From assembly GCF_000496575.1 (NCBI RefSeq), contig NZ_AYKT01000013.1, positions 33,227-97,226 of the forward strand: DNA of 64,000 bases, given 5' to 3'. This stretch comes from Geobacillus thermodenitrificans subsp. thermodenitrificans DSM 465. Lineage in GTDB: Bacteria > Bacillota > Bacilli > Bacillales > Anoxybacillaceae. Under the pieces are notes generated by a model. It ran no database searches, was not told the origin of the DNA, and was given only the letters and a program-made list of their open reading frames with translations. A program made the translations under genes and the position numbers. Positions 39,161 to 46,861 of this stretch are shown here, in pieces. How positions within the stretch are numbered: the stretch's first letter is position 1; the number at the start of each line of letters is the position of its first letter.

Positions 39161-40180
39161 TTGCAGTCACAATGGATTGCTGACAAAGTACTCGAACTGT
39201 ATCCGTACGAAGTTGAGCAGATTGAGCTTCAGGTGATGCGGCCGAAGGAAACGGTCTGGACGGTTGCTACAGATGAGGGAGAGAAAGTGTTGCGGCAACG
39301 GGCGACGCTGCCGGAGCGGATGCTGTTTTATGCCGAGGCGCATTGGCATTTGCAGCAGCGGCAGTTTCCGATTGCCCCGTTATGCCGGACGAAAAACGGC
39401 GGTCTATGCGTCGCAGGAGGGGAGCAGGCATACGCGCTATACGATGCCGTCAGTGGCAAGGAAGTGGGCTATTACAATGTCGAACAGCTTGAAAATGCGT
39501 TCGAATTTCTTGGTTTGTTCCACGCCGCCTCGCAACAGTTTTCTCCAAGCTCGAAGGCGAAAAAACGAAACCGGCTTGGAAAGTGGCCAAAGGCGTATAC
39601 TTGGAAATTGCAAGAGCTGTCTGGCTACAAGAAAATGGCAGCCGCATTTGCCGATGATCCGTTTTCTGTCCTGTTTTTTGAAGCCGCTGACGCAATGATC
39701 GCCGCAGCTGAAGAGGCGACCAAGCAACTAGAGAGCGACGCCTACGCTGAATGGACAGCCGGACCGAACCGGTGGACAGGATTTATCCATAAAGATATTT
39801 CCTTGTCACACCTTATCGAAACGGAGGAGACGATGATGATGAGTTATCTTCCCGCAGTCGTCATCGACTTGCCGGTGCGCGACATTCAAGTGCTGCTCCA
39901 TAAAATCATGAAAAAGATGGCGGTGTGGGATGAAGAACTGGCTGCACGGCTTCTGCAAGCGTACCATCGCGTCCATCCGCTTACCGACGATCAATACAGG
40001 CTGCTCGAAGCGGAGCTGTTGTTTCCACACTTGTTTGCTTCTGTCGCCCGCAAGTATTATTTAAAGGCGAAAGACAATTGGTCAGATGAAAAATATATGT
40101 GGGAGATACAGACGGCTATTACGGTTGAGCGGTCAAAACAAGACGCGCTCCACCGCACGCCGCTGCCATCGCTTTTGTAA
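39161..40180 (+). CDS. Degenerate CotS-family protein (likely pseudokinase)
   Basis: A 339-residue CotS-type protein that aligns over its length with the one at 36738-37787. The catalytic loop reads FIHKDISLSH, where the intact paralogue has HQDYGTGN, so the Asn that helps bind metal is His. The IIDLD metal motif is replaced by SYLPA; only the following DLPVRD is kept. Phosphotransfer is therefore unlikely, and a structural coat role or adaptor role for the adjacent CotSA-like enzyme is more plausible. The start is TTG at 39161 after GAAAGGGGG. Confidence 0.8.
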   Translation: MQSQWIADKVLELYPYEVEQIELQVMRPKETVWTVATDEGEKVLRQRATLPERMLFYAEAHWHLQQRQFPIAPLCRTKNGGLCVAGGEQAYALYDAVSGKEVGYYNVEQLENAFEFLGLFHAASQQFSPSSKAKKRNRLGKWPKAYTWKLQELSGYKKMAAAFADDPFSVLFFEAADAMIAAAEEATKQLESDAYAEWTAGPNRWTGFIHKDISLSHLIETEETMMMSYLPAVVIDLPVRDIQVLLHKIMKKMAVWDEELAARLLQAYHRVHPLTDDQYRLLEAELLFPHLFASVARKYYLKAKDNWSDEKYMWEIQTAITVERSKQDALHRTPLPSLL

Positions 40181-40195
40181 AGGAGGTGCATGAGG

Positions 40196-40807
40196 TTGGA
40201 CCACATTCCGAAACTCGATTTGCAGCCGTTTCGTTTTTCCCCGCCTGGGCCGATGGGATGGGGATGGATAGAAGATGATGAGTTTTTCGATCAGCTATTG
40301 CTTGGATTAGAGGAAGAAGGGGAAGACGAGGAAGAAGAGGAAACAGACGTTGACTTGCCGCCTGTCCTTGTTGAGTTGGGCACGGAAGGGGAAGGACAAG
40401 AAGCTGTTATCCCGCTGCCACTAAGGCAACTGGAGAAGAGCAAAAAAGAAAAGCGAACCGTTAAGCGGAAAAAAGAAAGCCGTCGGGAAACACGGCTGAA
40501 AAAGACGGTTCAAAACGAAGAGCTGGTGTCAGTGAAACAAGCAGCAGACGATACCCTTCAAAAACAGAGCCAGCAGGAGAAATGGAAGACGAACGAGGTT
40601 CAAAGCGAAATACTGGAGCTAGTGAAGCAATCGGTAGCAGACAGTGGACAAAAACAGCGTCAGCTAGCAGAGCAAGAGAGCAAAAAGGCTTTGCAACAGG
40701 CAGTTCAGCGGCAGGTGGCCGTTCCATTTGTTCTTTCTTCCACCTATGCCAACCGTCCAAAAGCAGCCGGGACAAACAAAAGAAGCAATATGTTTGCGAT
40801 TGGATAA
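40196..40807 (+). CDS. Low-complexity acidic/basic protein, probable spore coat component
   Basis: A protein of 203 residues that I do not recognise. An N-terminal segment with aromatic residues (PMGWGWIEDDEFFDQ) precedes an acidic run (EEEGEDEEEEETDVD), a Lys/Arg-rich block (KSKKEKRTVKRKKESRR) and a Gln-rich stretch. TTG at 40196 is preferred, because AGGAGGTG ends only one base before the ATG at 40190. It follows the CotSA-like/CotS-like pair by 15 bp and precedes a terminator, so it belongs to that operon. The charge blocks resemble other coat proteins; this is inference. Confidence 0.65.
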   Translation: MDHIPKLDLQPFRFSPPGPMGWGWIEDDEFFDQLLLGLEEEGEDEEEEETDVDLPPVLVELGTEGEGQEAVIPLPLRQLEKSKKEKRTVKRKKESRRETRLKKTVQNEELVSVKQAADDTLQKQSQQEKWKTNEVQSEILELVKQSVADSGQKQRQLAEQESKKALQQAVQRQVAVPFVLSSTYANRPKAAGTNKRSNMFAIG

Positions 40808-40811
40808 GACA

Positions 40812-40850
40812 AAAGGATGCTGCCTCATAGGGCGGGCATCCTTTGTTTTT
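40812..40850. terminator. Terminator after the cotSA-like operon
   Basis: Arms AAAGGATGC / GCATCCTTT, followed by GTTTTTG. The convergent ugd-epimerase-glycosyltransferase operon ends nearby. Confidence 0.8.
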
Positions 40851-40881
40851 GTCTGTTCTGTATACCCAGAAGGCATTGCTG

Positions 40882-42045
40882 CTAGAGGGAAGAAGTTTGG
40901 CTCTTATGGCTGGCGAGCGCTTCCGCATAAACAGCCTCAAGACGGCTGGCGACATGTTTGAACTGAAAATGTGTTTCCACAAGTTTTCGTGCTGTTTTGG
41001 CCATGCGTTCGGCATGTTCTTTTTGTTCAAGCATGTAGCTGATGGCCTCGGCAAAGGCTTGCTTGTTCGTGTAATCATCAATGACGATGCCCGTTTGTCC
41101 GTGTCGGACGATTTCGGCGTTGCCACCGCGGTTGGTCGTCACGACTGGAATGCCAGCGGCCATCGCTTCGTAATGGACGCGGGCGAGCGGCTCGTGCCAT
41201 TGGGAGCTGCATACAAATACATCGGCCATTAACAGCAGTTTTGGAATATGAAAGTGCGGAATGTAATTCGTGAAGATGACGTGGTCACCTAACGGCGCAG
41301 CGAGTTGATGCAACCAATCAATATATTCGTTTCGGCTGTTGTCGCTAAACCACTTCCCACCAGTGATGACAAGCACTGCCTCGGGATGGCGTGTCAGCAG
41401 GGACGGCAAGGAGTGAATCAGGACATGTGGGCCTTTTGTTTTGCTAAGACGACCGATAAATAAAATGACTTTTTTGTCGACGAGTCCATGTTCCTCACGC
41501 AAAGATTGGCGGATGCGCGCCCCTTCTTCCGTCCAAACCGGAACGTATTGATCTAAGTCCACTCCGGAATAAATCACGTTAATTTTTTGAGGATCAACCG
41601 GATAGCGGCCTGTCACTGTCCGTTTAATATATTCGCTAACGGCGGTAAGCCGCGTACAAGCCATCAGTGCCCGTTCAGCTTCCGTCGGCGTGATTTTCAG
41701 CGGCGAAAACATGTCGTTATGGAGACTCAGCACAAAGGCGCTGTGCGGTGCTGCGGTTTGGTAACTAGCGAGAGGCGCAGGGCGATTGAACACGTGGACG
41801 ACGTCGAAACGGTTTGCAGCTAGCGCGCGCGCTACATCGGCTTCGTATGTCATCTTCGGAAAACGGATATAGTGGATGTTTTCGACCGTCTCTTCAGATG
41901 GCAAGAGCGGATCGGCTACAGAAAAAATGGTTAGTTTGTGGGAGCGGGCAATGAACGGTGCGATTCCGTCAATCATGACTTGAATCGCACCGCCCTTTAT
42001 TGCTGGTGAAGGCAGTTTTTCCGTGCAAACGTAGGCGATGTTCAT
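40882..42045 (-). CDS. GT4 glycosyltransferase, second CotSA-like paralogue
   Basis: A 387-residue GT4 enzyme similar along its whole length to the protein at 38016-39155 (shared start pattern IAYVCTEKLPSPAIKGGA, and EPLARVHYEAMAAGIPVVT near the C-terminus). It is the last gene of a three-gene operon with UDP-glucose dehydrogenase and an epimerase, and is coupled to the epimerase by an ATGA overlap. A UDP-glucuronate- or UDP-galacturonate-derived donor is a reasonable inference. The acceptor is probably on the spore surface. Confidence 0.87.
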   Translation of the reverse strand: MNIAYVCTEKLPSPAIKGGAIQVMIDGIAPFIARSHKLTIFSVADPLLPSEETVENIHYIRFPKMTYEADVARALAANRFDVVHVFNRPAPLASYQTAAPHSAFVLSLHNDMFSPLKITPTEAERALMACTRLTAVSEYIKRTVTGRYPVDPQKINVIYSGVDLDQYVPVWTEEGARIRQSLREEHGLVDKKVILFIGRLSKTKGPHVLIHSLPSLLTRHPEAVLVITGGKWFSDNSRNEYIDWLHQLAAPLGDHVIFTNYIPHFHIPKLLLMADVFVCSSQWHEPLARVHYEAMAAGIPVVTTNRGGNAEIVRHGQTGIVIDDYTNKQAFAEAISYMLEQKEHAERMAKTARKLVETHFQFKHVASRLEAVYAEALASHKSQTSSL

Positions 42046-42998
42046 GGCTGCTCACCCTTGTATAACGAACGGATGTATTCGATTTCTTTTTGCAATCCAT
42101 CTATGAGCGTGATAGTCGGTTCGTATGCGAGCAGCTGTTCTGCTTTTGTCAAGTCGGCCCATGTCTGTTTCGGCTCCCCGCGGGCGGCGGACGTATAGTG
42201 GATCGTCGCCTTTCTTCCGGTCAACACTTCAAGCAAGTGAATCACATCATTCACGGATGCACGTTCTTTCCCGCCGATGTTGATCGTTTCCCCGATTACA
42301 TGATCTCGTTCGAGCGCGGCTGCCGTCCCGTCGATGCAATCGGAAATATAGGTGAAATCGCGCGATTGCGTTCCGTCGCCGAATACGGTGAGCGGCTGAC
42401 CAGCGAGCAGTTGGCGAATAAAGCGGTGGAACGACATATCGGGGCGTTGGCGTGGCCCGTAAACGGTAAAATAGCGCAAAATGACAACTGGTACGGCAAA
42501 CTCGCGGAAATAGACGCGGCATAAATGCTCGCCTGTGAGCTTTGTAATGCCGTATGGAGAGAGCGGAACTGGTTCGAGCGTTTCCGACAGCGGACCACTC
42601 CGTTCACCGTAAACGGACGAGGTTGAAGCATAGATGAACCGTTTGAGGGGCAAGTCTTTGCACGCTTCCAACAGCCGTTGTGTAACGGAAATGTTGTGCA
42701 CTGCATAGTCGGCAAAGTCCGTTCCCCAGCTTGTTCGCACGCCGGGCATACCGGCTAAATGGTATACGGCTTCCACATCTTTTAACAATGCTGGCAAGTC
42801 GGCTGTCAGCAAATCCGTCTCAACCAACGTAAACCGCGGATGGGATTGCAAATGGGCGATGTTTTTCATCTTCAGCGGCGCCGGTGTTGGCCCGATAAAG
42901 CCGTCGACGCCGATGACTTGGTGTTGATCGTTTTCGAGCAGTTTTTCACATAAATGAGAGCCGATAAATCCGGCCGCTCCAGTGACGAGAATGTTCAT
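42042..42998 (-). CDS. NAD-dependent sugar-nucleotide epimerase (extended SDR)
   Basis: A 318-residue GalE-like extended short-chain dehydrogenase. The cofactor motif is TGAAGFIGSHL; the active site has TSSVYGERSG and the YGITK (YxxxK) pair. Linked to UDP-glucose 6-dehydrogenase by a 4-bp overlap, it most likely acts on UDP-glucuronate (4-epimerase giving UDP-galacturonate), but 4-epimerisation of another UDP-sugar or decarboxylation is possible. ATG at 42998 is chosen from the MNILVTGAAG N-terminus. No strong ribosome site is seen, in keeping with coupled translation. Confidence 0.88.
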   Translation of the reverse strand: MNILVTGAAGFIGSHLCEKLLENDQHQVIGVDGFIGPTPAPLKMKNIAHLQSHPRFTLVETDLLTADLPALLKDVEAVYHLAGMPGVRTSWGTDFADYAVHNISVTQRLLEACKDLPLKRFIYASTSSVYGERSGPLSETLEPVPLSPYGITKLTGEHLCRVYFREFAVPVVILRYFTVYGPRQRPDMSFHRFIRQLLAGQPLTVFGDGTQSRDFTYISDCIDGTAAALERDHVIGETINIGGKERASVNDVIHLLEVLTGRKATIHYTSAARGEPKQTWADLTKAEQLLAYEPTITLIDGLQKEIEYIRSLYKGEQP

Positions 42999-44278
42999 GG
43001 ACGTCCCACCCCCACGTAGCGCAAGCCGCTTTGTTCGACAGCGCGGCGATCTAAGCAATTTCGTCCGTCAAAGACGAGTGTCCCGTTCATTGCCGCTTTC
43101 ACTTCTGACCAGTCAAGTGTGCGAAATTCGTCCCAGTCGGTGGCGATGATCAGGGCATCTGCGTCTTGGATCGCTTCGTGCACCGATTGTACTTGTATGA
43201 CATTGGCAAGCGGTGCCGTTAGCGTCGCCTTCGGGTCGTAGGCAGCGACCGTGCAGCCCGATCCACTTAACTGACGGATGAGCGCTTCGGCGGGGGAAAA
43301 GCGGGTATCGTCTGTGTTCGGCTTAAAGGCGATGCCAAGCACGGCTATTTTTTTACCGTTCAACGGAGCAAGCTCTTTATTCAGTTTGTTGAGACAAACG
43401 TCAATTTGAGTGGCGTTGACAGATTGGACTGCCTGTAGCAAGCGGGGCTCGACATCACGCGAGCGCGCCGCATGTTCGAGTGCTTTCACATCTTTGGGGA
43501 AGCAGGAGCCTCCATAGCCGAGACCAGCTTGCAAAAAATGCGGTCCTATGCGCGGGTCGAAGCCAATCCCGCGGGCGACGTCGTTGATATCGACGGCAAA
43601 TGCGTCGCAAATGCGCGCCATTTCGTTGATAAAGGATATTTTGGTTGCTAAAAAGGCGTTGGCGGCATATTTGATCAGTTCCGCCCCGGTGAGGCTTGTC
43701 GTGACGTAAGGAGCGTTGATGCCGGCATACATGGTCTGCACGACAGCAAGCGACCGATCGTCATCCGGCTCGAGGCCGACAACGATTTTGTCCGGATGAA
43801 ACATATCGTAAACAGCCGACCCTTCGCGCAAAAACTCCGGATTGGATACGATGCGGAATAAATGTGGGGCTACTCCTTTTCGGATGAGTTCAGCGCGCAT
43901 CCATTCATTCGTCCCCGGAGGGACAGTGCTTTTTGTGACGATCGTTTTGTACGATTCGATCGTGGCGGCTAAACGGTCGAGCACCGCTTCGATATAGCGT
44001 AAGTCGGCGCTGCCGTCCGGCCGCGGCGGAGTGCCGACGCAAATGACAATGACGGCCGCCCGTTTAATATAATCCCAGCGGCCGCTAAATGTTAAATAGT
44101 TACAATTTTTAGTGATTAACTCTTCTAACCCCGGCTCATAAAACGGAACTTCTCCGTTGTTGAGCAGGTGAATTTTCCGTTCATCATGGTCGATGCAATG
44201 CACCTCATGCCCAAGTTCAGCGAGGACGGCTGCAGTGGTCAGTCCGACGTAGCCAGCGCCGATGATGCAGATATTCAT
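42995..44278 (-). CDS. ugd: UDP-glucose 6-dehydrogenase
   Basis: Oxidises UDP-glucose to UDP-glucuronate in two NAD-dependent steps. It has 427 residues. The N-terminal Rossmann motif is GAGYVGLTTA, and the catalytic Cys lies in GYGGSCFPKD. The central helix (AELIKYAANAFLATKISFINE) and C-terminal UDP-binding domain are complete. AAGGAGG precedes the ATG by 9 bases. First gene of the operon ugd - epimerase - GT4. UDP-glucose supply would normally come from GalU; only a fragment of galU remains 170 bp away. Confidence 0.95.
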   Translation of the reverse strand: MNICIIGAGYVGLTTAAVLAELGHEVHCIDHDERKIHLLNNGEVPFYEPGLEELITKNCNYLTFSGRWDYIKRAAVIVICVGTPPRPDGSADLRYIEAVLDRLAATIESYKTIVTKSTVPPGTNEWMRAELIRKGVAPHLFRIVSNPEFLREGSAVYDMFHPDKIVVGLEPDDDRSLAVVQTMYAGINAPYVTTSLTGAELIKYAANAFLATKISFINEMARICDAFAVDINDVARGIGFDPRIGPHFLQAGLGYGGSCFPKDVKALEHAARSRDVEPRLLQAVQSVNATQIDVCLNKLNKELAPLNGKKIAVLGIAFKPNTDDTRFSPAEALIRQLSGSGCTVAAYDPKATLTAPLANVIQVQSVHEAIQDADALIIATDWDEFRTLDWSEVKAAMNGTLVFDGRNCLDRRAVEQSGLRYVGVGRP

Positions 44279-44449
44279 GCTAATAGGCCTCCTTCACGAA
44301 ATCTTCTTTTATAGCGTATTAACGGACAAGTTTTGTTTGCTATGGCAAGCGCCTAAAACGCCGGAAATAAAGCAGCCTATTTTGGGAAGACAATCTCCCA
44401 TGTCATTCGGAAACGAATACGACAAGGATATAGAGGACAAGGAGGGGGA

Positions 44450-44515
44450 GTGGTGGTCAAAAAGGTGATCATCCCCGCGGTCGGTTATGGGACAAGAGGC
44501 TTGCCGGAGCCATAA
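44450..44515 (+). pseudogene. galU: galU remnant (N-terminal fragment)
   Basis: GTG at 44450 after AAGGAGGGGGAG opens a frame of 21 residues containing KKVIIPAVGYGTRGLPEP and then TAA. This matches the N-terminal nucleotide-binding motif of UTP-glucose-1-phosphate uridylyltransferase (KAIIPAAGLGTRFLPAT type) and stops at once. With its own good ribosome site it looks like the start of a former galU, cut off by a deletion. Its place beside ugd, whose substrate GalU makes, supports this. Confidence 0.7.
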
Positions 44516-44799
44516 GTCCATGCAATAGTAATAGCGGTTTTTTCGATGAACATAATATTGCTTTGTTTTAGTTTAGAAAATTTAGGGGCATGAAATCCTG
44601 TCTCGTATCGTTTGGAATGAAGCAAGAGGGGAAAATCGGTTTGCTCCTCATTTAGCTGCTTGAGCACGTACCGCTGGCCTGTTTTTCTTTTTTGTATAAG
44701 CCATATCTTTTCGTTCTTCCGTTCGCCGATGACGTCAGTTTCGATTTCCAACAGGCTGTAATTGTTGAAAACATCAAATAACAGGCGAGATCGTCAGTT
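44485..44799 (-). pseudogene. Probable remnant of a CotS-family gene
   Basis: Open frame on the minus strand with CotS/YutH-like N-lobe features: IWLIQKRKTGQRYVLKQL, then HSKRYETGFHAPKF and SNIMFIEKTAITIAW. An in-frame continuation upstream of the TTG at 44751 (LFDVFNNYSLLEIE) also fits. The frame breaks off after about 90 residues, where the galU fragment lies on the other strand, and no kinase core follows. It is read as the N-terminal piece of a former CotS-type gene. Family assignment is moderate. Confidence 0.45.
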
Positions 44800-44830
44800 C
44801 CTCTTAGCGCAATGGTCGATTAGTAACAGT

Positions 44831-44968
44831 TTATGTAAGAGAAAAAGAAATGGTGTAGACAAGCGCACTAGTCAGCGAGAAGACGGCACTGCCTAAAATG
44901 AAGCGCCGGCTGCGCTGTTTGGACGCCAGCCGGCGATGTTGTTTTCTCTCGTTATTCCACCTCGTCAT
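44831..44968 (-). CDS. Possible small basic/hydrophobic protein
   Basis: A 45-residue frame: basic first half (RKQHRRLASKQRSRRF) and one hydrophobic segment (ILGSAVFSLTSALVYTI). Its ATG overlaps the end of the upstream gene. No good ribosome site is seen; it may be coupled or may not be a gene. Confidence 0.3.
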   Translation of the reverse strand: MTRWNNERKQHRRLASKQRSRRFILGSAVFSLTSALVYTISFSLT

Positions 44969-45287
44969 CCAAATTCGTTGATGAGGATGACTGCATGGAA
45001 GCAGGGAGATCGATTGCAGTGATCGTGGTTGCATCGAGGGTAAGCGTGTGCCCTCCATCTTCGTAAAAACGGTCAACCAACAGCGAAACGGTGTTTGTCT
45101 GCGGCTCGAAACCGAGAAAAAGCGCATTGTAATACGTCTCATTCGCAGTGTGCACGTTCACTTCAGTGTCGGGCAGGAGCGCAGTTAACTGTTCGTAAAG
45201 AGCGCCAGGCAGTTGGGGCAGTTGGGGGCGAACCGGCTGCTGGGTTGGTCGTCGGGTCGGTCGCCGCTCGAAAAATACATGATACAT
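44952..45287 (-). CDS. Small DUF2642-like protein, probable spore protein
   Basis: A 111-residue protein: an Arg/Pro/Gln-rich N-terminal segment (RRPTRRPTQQPVRPQLPQLP), then a strand-rich domain (LYEQLTALLPDTEVNVHTAN and on) resembling the LSm-like DUF2642 fold also seen in the genes at 58923 and 59149, and a Ser/acidic tail. GAAAGGAGGCG precedes the ATG. A sigma-K-like promoter lies upstream. Function unknown. Confidence 0.65.
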   Translation of the reverse strand: MYHVFFERRPTRRPTQQPVRPQLPQLPGALYEQLTALLPDTEVNVHTANETYYNALFLGFEPQTNTVSLLVDRFYEDGGHTLTLDATTITAIDLPASMQSSSSTNLDDEVE

Positions 45288-45324
45288 TGTGTCGCCTCCT
45301 TTCTTGTGTTAAAAACCTATACTT

Positions 45325-45351
45325 CATCATATGATTGGCGTAGGAGAGCGT
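45325..45351 (-). promoter_or_regulatory. Sigma-K-like promoter (one mismatch)
   Basis: On the minus strand: AC - 16 bp - CATATGATG. The last base differs from CATAnnnTA. Confidence 0.5.
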
Positions 45352-45807
45352 TTGGGTAAACGTCCGTACGAAGACGAATTCGCCCGCCGCTACATGAAAG
45401 AGAAGGGGAAAAGAGACTTCCTTTTGCGGTCATGGGGAGTGGAGAGGGGGAGGAATGTGGATAGTCCGTTTTCGTTTGTTCTTCTTTGTTTGGCTAGCTT
45501 CCGCCTGACGAGGCTCATCGTGTATGATACGATCACCAACTGGCTGCGTCAGCCTTTCCATGAATGGGTGGAAGAGGAGCTTCCGGATGGAAGAAAGGAA
45601 GTATTTCTCGTTTTGAAGGGAAACGGGGTGCGCCGCTGGTTCGGCGAATTGTTGAGCTGCTACTGGTGCACTGGGATATGGTGTGCAGCGTTTTGTTACG
45701 CTGGTATTACGCTGTGGCCGGGCGTTTTTCAACCGCTCATCGTGTTGCTTGCCATTGCCGGCGGGGCAGCGATCATTGAGACGGTTGTCGGCAAATGGCT
45801 CTCATAG
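45352..45807 (+). CDS. yjcA: YjcA-like sporulation membrane protein (DUF1360)
   Basis: Protein of about 151 residues whose C-terminal 110 residues match DUF1360. A helix with FRLTRLIVYDTITNW, a charged loop (HEWVEEELPDGRKE), the conserved LLSCYWCTGIW motif and two more hydrophobic helices are visible. B. subtilis YjcA is a sporulation protein from the same gene neighbourhood. TTG at 45352 follows TAGGAGAG; ATG at 45331 has no site, and a GTG at 45457 after GGGGGAGG would give a shorter form closer to YjcA length. The start is therefore uncertain. Confidence 0.75.
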   Translation: MGKRPYEDEFARRYMKEKGKRDFLLRSWGVERGRNVDSPFSFVLLCLASFRLTRLIVYDTITNWLRQPFHEWVEEELPDGRKEVFLVLKGNGVRRWFGELLSCYWCTGIWCAAFCYAGITLWPGVFQPLIVLLAIAGGAAIIETVVGKWLS

Positions 45808-45922
45808 AGAGACATTGCCGACTTAGGCCGCGATCGGCCAATGAGGATTGACCATTGATGCGACCGATTGTCAATAGCTGTTTGACGAGAAGGGGACACC
45901 GTTCACCTCAGGAATGAGAAAA

Positions 45923-45942
45923 CCGGCCTAAGAGCAGGCCGG
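45923..45942 (-). terminator. Terminator of the coiled-coil gene
   Basis: Arms CCGGCCT / AGGCCGG, followed on the minus strand by TTTTCTC. Confidence 0.7.
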
Positions 45943-45994
45943 CTAAGAAAAGAAGACGCGCCGCCGAGCGATGTGAAGCGAAGGAAAGAACCGT

Positions 45995-46759
45995 TTACCA
46001 TTGGATGGCGATATGGTTGGCTGCGGGTACGCCTTTTGGCAATTCAGAGCAATACACAAAACCATCGACTGTCAACGATCGAGCGCTGCCGGACGGGCGG
46101 ACGGCGATCTCAAATTGGGAAAAACGCCGTTCTTCTCCGGGTTCGAGCGGAGAACCATGGAGCGGGGCGATCCAATATTCGCCGTTTTGCCGCACTTTCT
46201 CTCGCCAGTTTTCTTGGATGAACGTCCAGCTTTCCCCGCTGTTTCCGGCAAGCAGTTCCTGTTCCGCACGGGAGCTTTGGGGCAGCACAATTTTTCCGCT
46301 CAGTACTGCTATTTTCGGCGGCGAGAGACGGAGGCAAACAATGAGATGGTGAAGTGGTGTTGTCCCGCTGTTGCGAATGATGAAATCACCGATCACGGTC
46401 ATTTCTTCTTCGTCAAGATGTGGCGGAATGACAATAGAATAGTGAAACAGCGCCGAGACCGAGGCAACCGGTTCAGCCATTGTTTGTTGCCATTCAGAGC
46501 GCTGATGTTCTGTCTCTTCCAAAGCGATTTCGTACATCAACAGCTGGCGTTCCAAGGCGGCGATTTTCTTCTTATACGTTTCAACATTGGTCGTTTCTGC
46601 TTCACGGAACTTTTCTTTCCAGTAGGCGCTACGCATTTTTTCCTTGGCCAGCTCGGCTTCAAGTTGCTGCAACTGTTCCTTGCATGAGGCGGCTTCCGAG
46701 CGGTAGTGGATGATTTGCTGCTGCAGACGGAGGTGTTGGTCATCGTTCGTGTTTTTCAC
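45995..46759 (-). CDS. Coiled-coil protein, probable spore component
   Basis: A 254-residue protein I do not recognise. Residues about 5-90 form a continuous coiled coil (LQQLEAELAKEKMRSAYWKE; KKIAALERQLLMYEIALEE). The remaining 150 residues are strand-rich with aromatic and Pro/Gly residues. The start is GTG at 46759. A CATAAGATA -10 element (46783-46791) precedes it, without an AC at the ideal distance. It is surrounded by sporulation genes; a coat or exosporium-like role is an inference. Confidence 0.6.
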   Translation of the reverse strand: MKNTNDDQHLRLQQQIIHYRSEAASCKEQLQQLEAELAKEKMRSAYWKEKFREAETTNVETYKKKIAALERQLLMYEIALEETEHQRSEWQQTMAEPVASVSALFHYSIVIPPHLDEEEMTVIGDFIIRNSGTTPLHHLIVCLRLSPPKIAVLSGKIVLPQSSRAEQELLAGNSGESWTFIQENWREKVRQNGEYWIAPLHGSPLEPGEERRFSQFEIAVRPSGSARSLTVDGFVYCSELPKGVPAANHIAIQW

Positions 46760-46782
46760 TTGCTTTCCACCCCTTCCATTTT

Positions 46783-46791
46783 TATCTTATG
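46783..46791 (-). promoter_or_regulatory. Sigma-K -10 element (weak -35)
   Basis: CATAAGATA on the minus strand matches CATAnnnTA. The -35 position has no AC at 16-17 bp. Confidence 0.4.
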
Positions 46792-46821
46792 TACGCACGG
46801 CCGGCAAATGCCATATAAAAA

Positions 46822-46846
46822 AGGCTGTTGTTGGGAACAACAGCCT
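46822..46846 (-). terminator. Terminator of the Cys-rich spore protein gene
   Basis: Perfect 11-bp arms AGGCTGTTGTT / AACAACAGCCT, followed on the minus strand by TTTTTATATGG. Confidence 0.9.
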
Positions 46847-46861
46847 GAACGGTGCAGGACG

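Noticed and set aside
40190..40807. ATG at 40190 as the start of the low-complexity protein
   Set aside because: AGGAGGTG ends one base before it, too close for initiation; the TTG six bases further has normal spacing. The difference is only two residues.
45826..45839. Palindrome GGCCGCGATCGGCC downstream of the yjcA-like gene as its terminator
   Set aside because: The stem is only 5 bp with no T-run on the plus strand; too weak to call.
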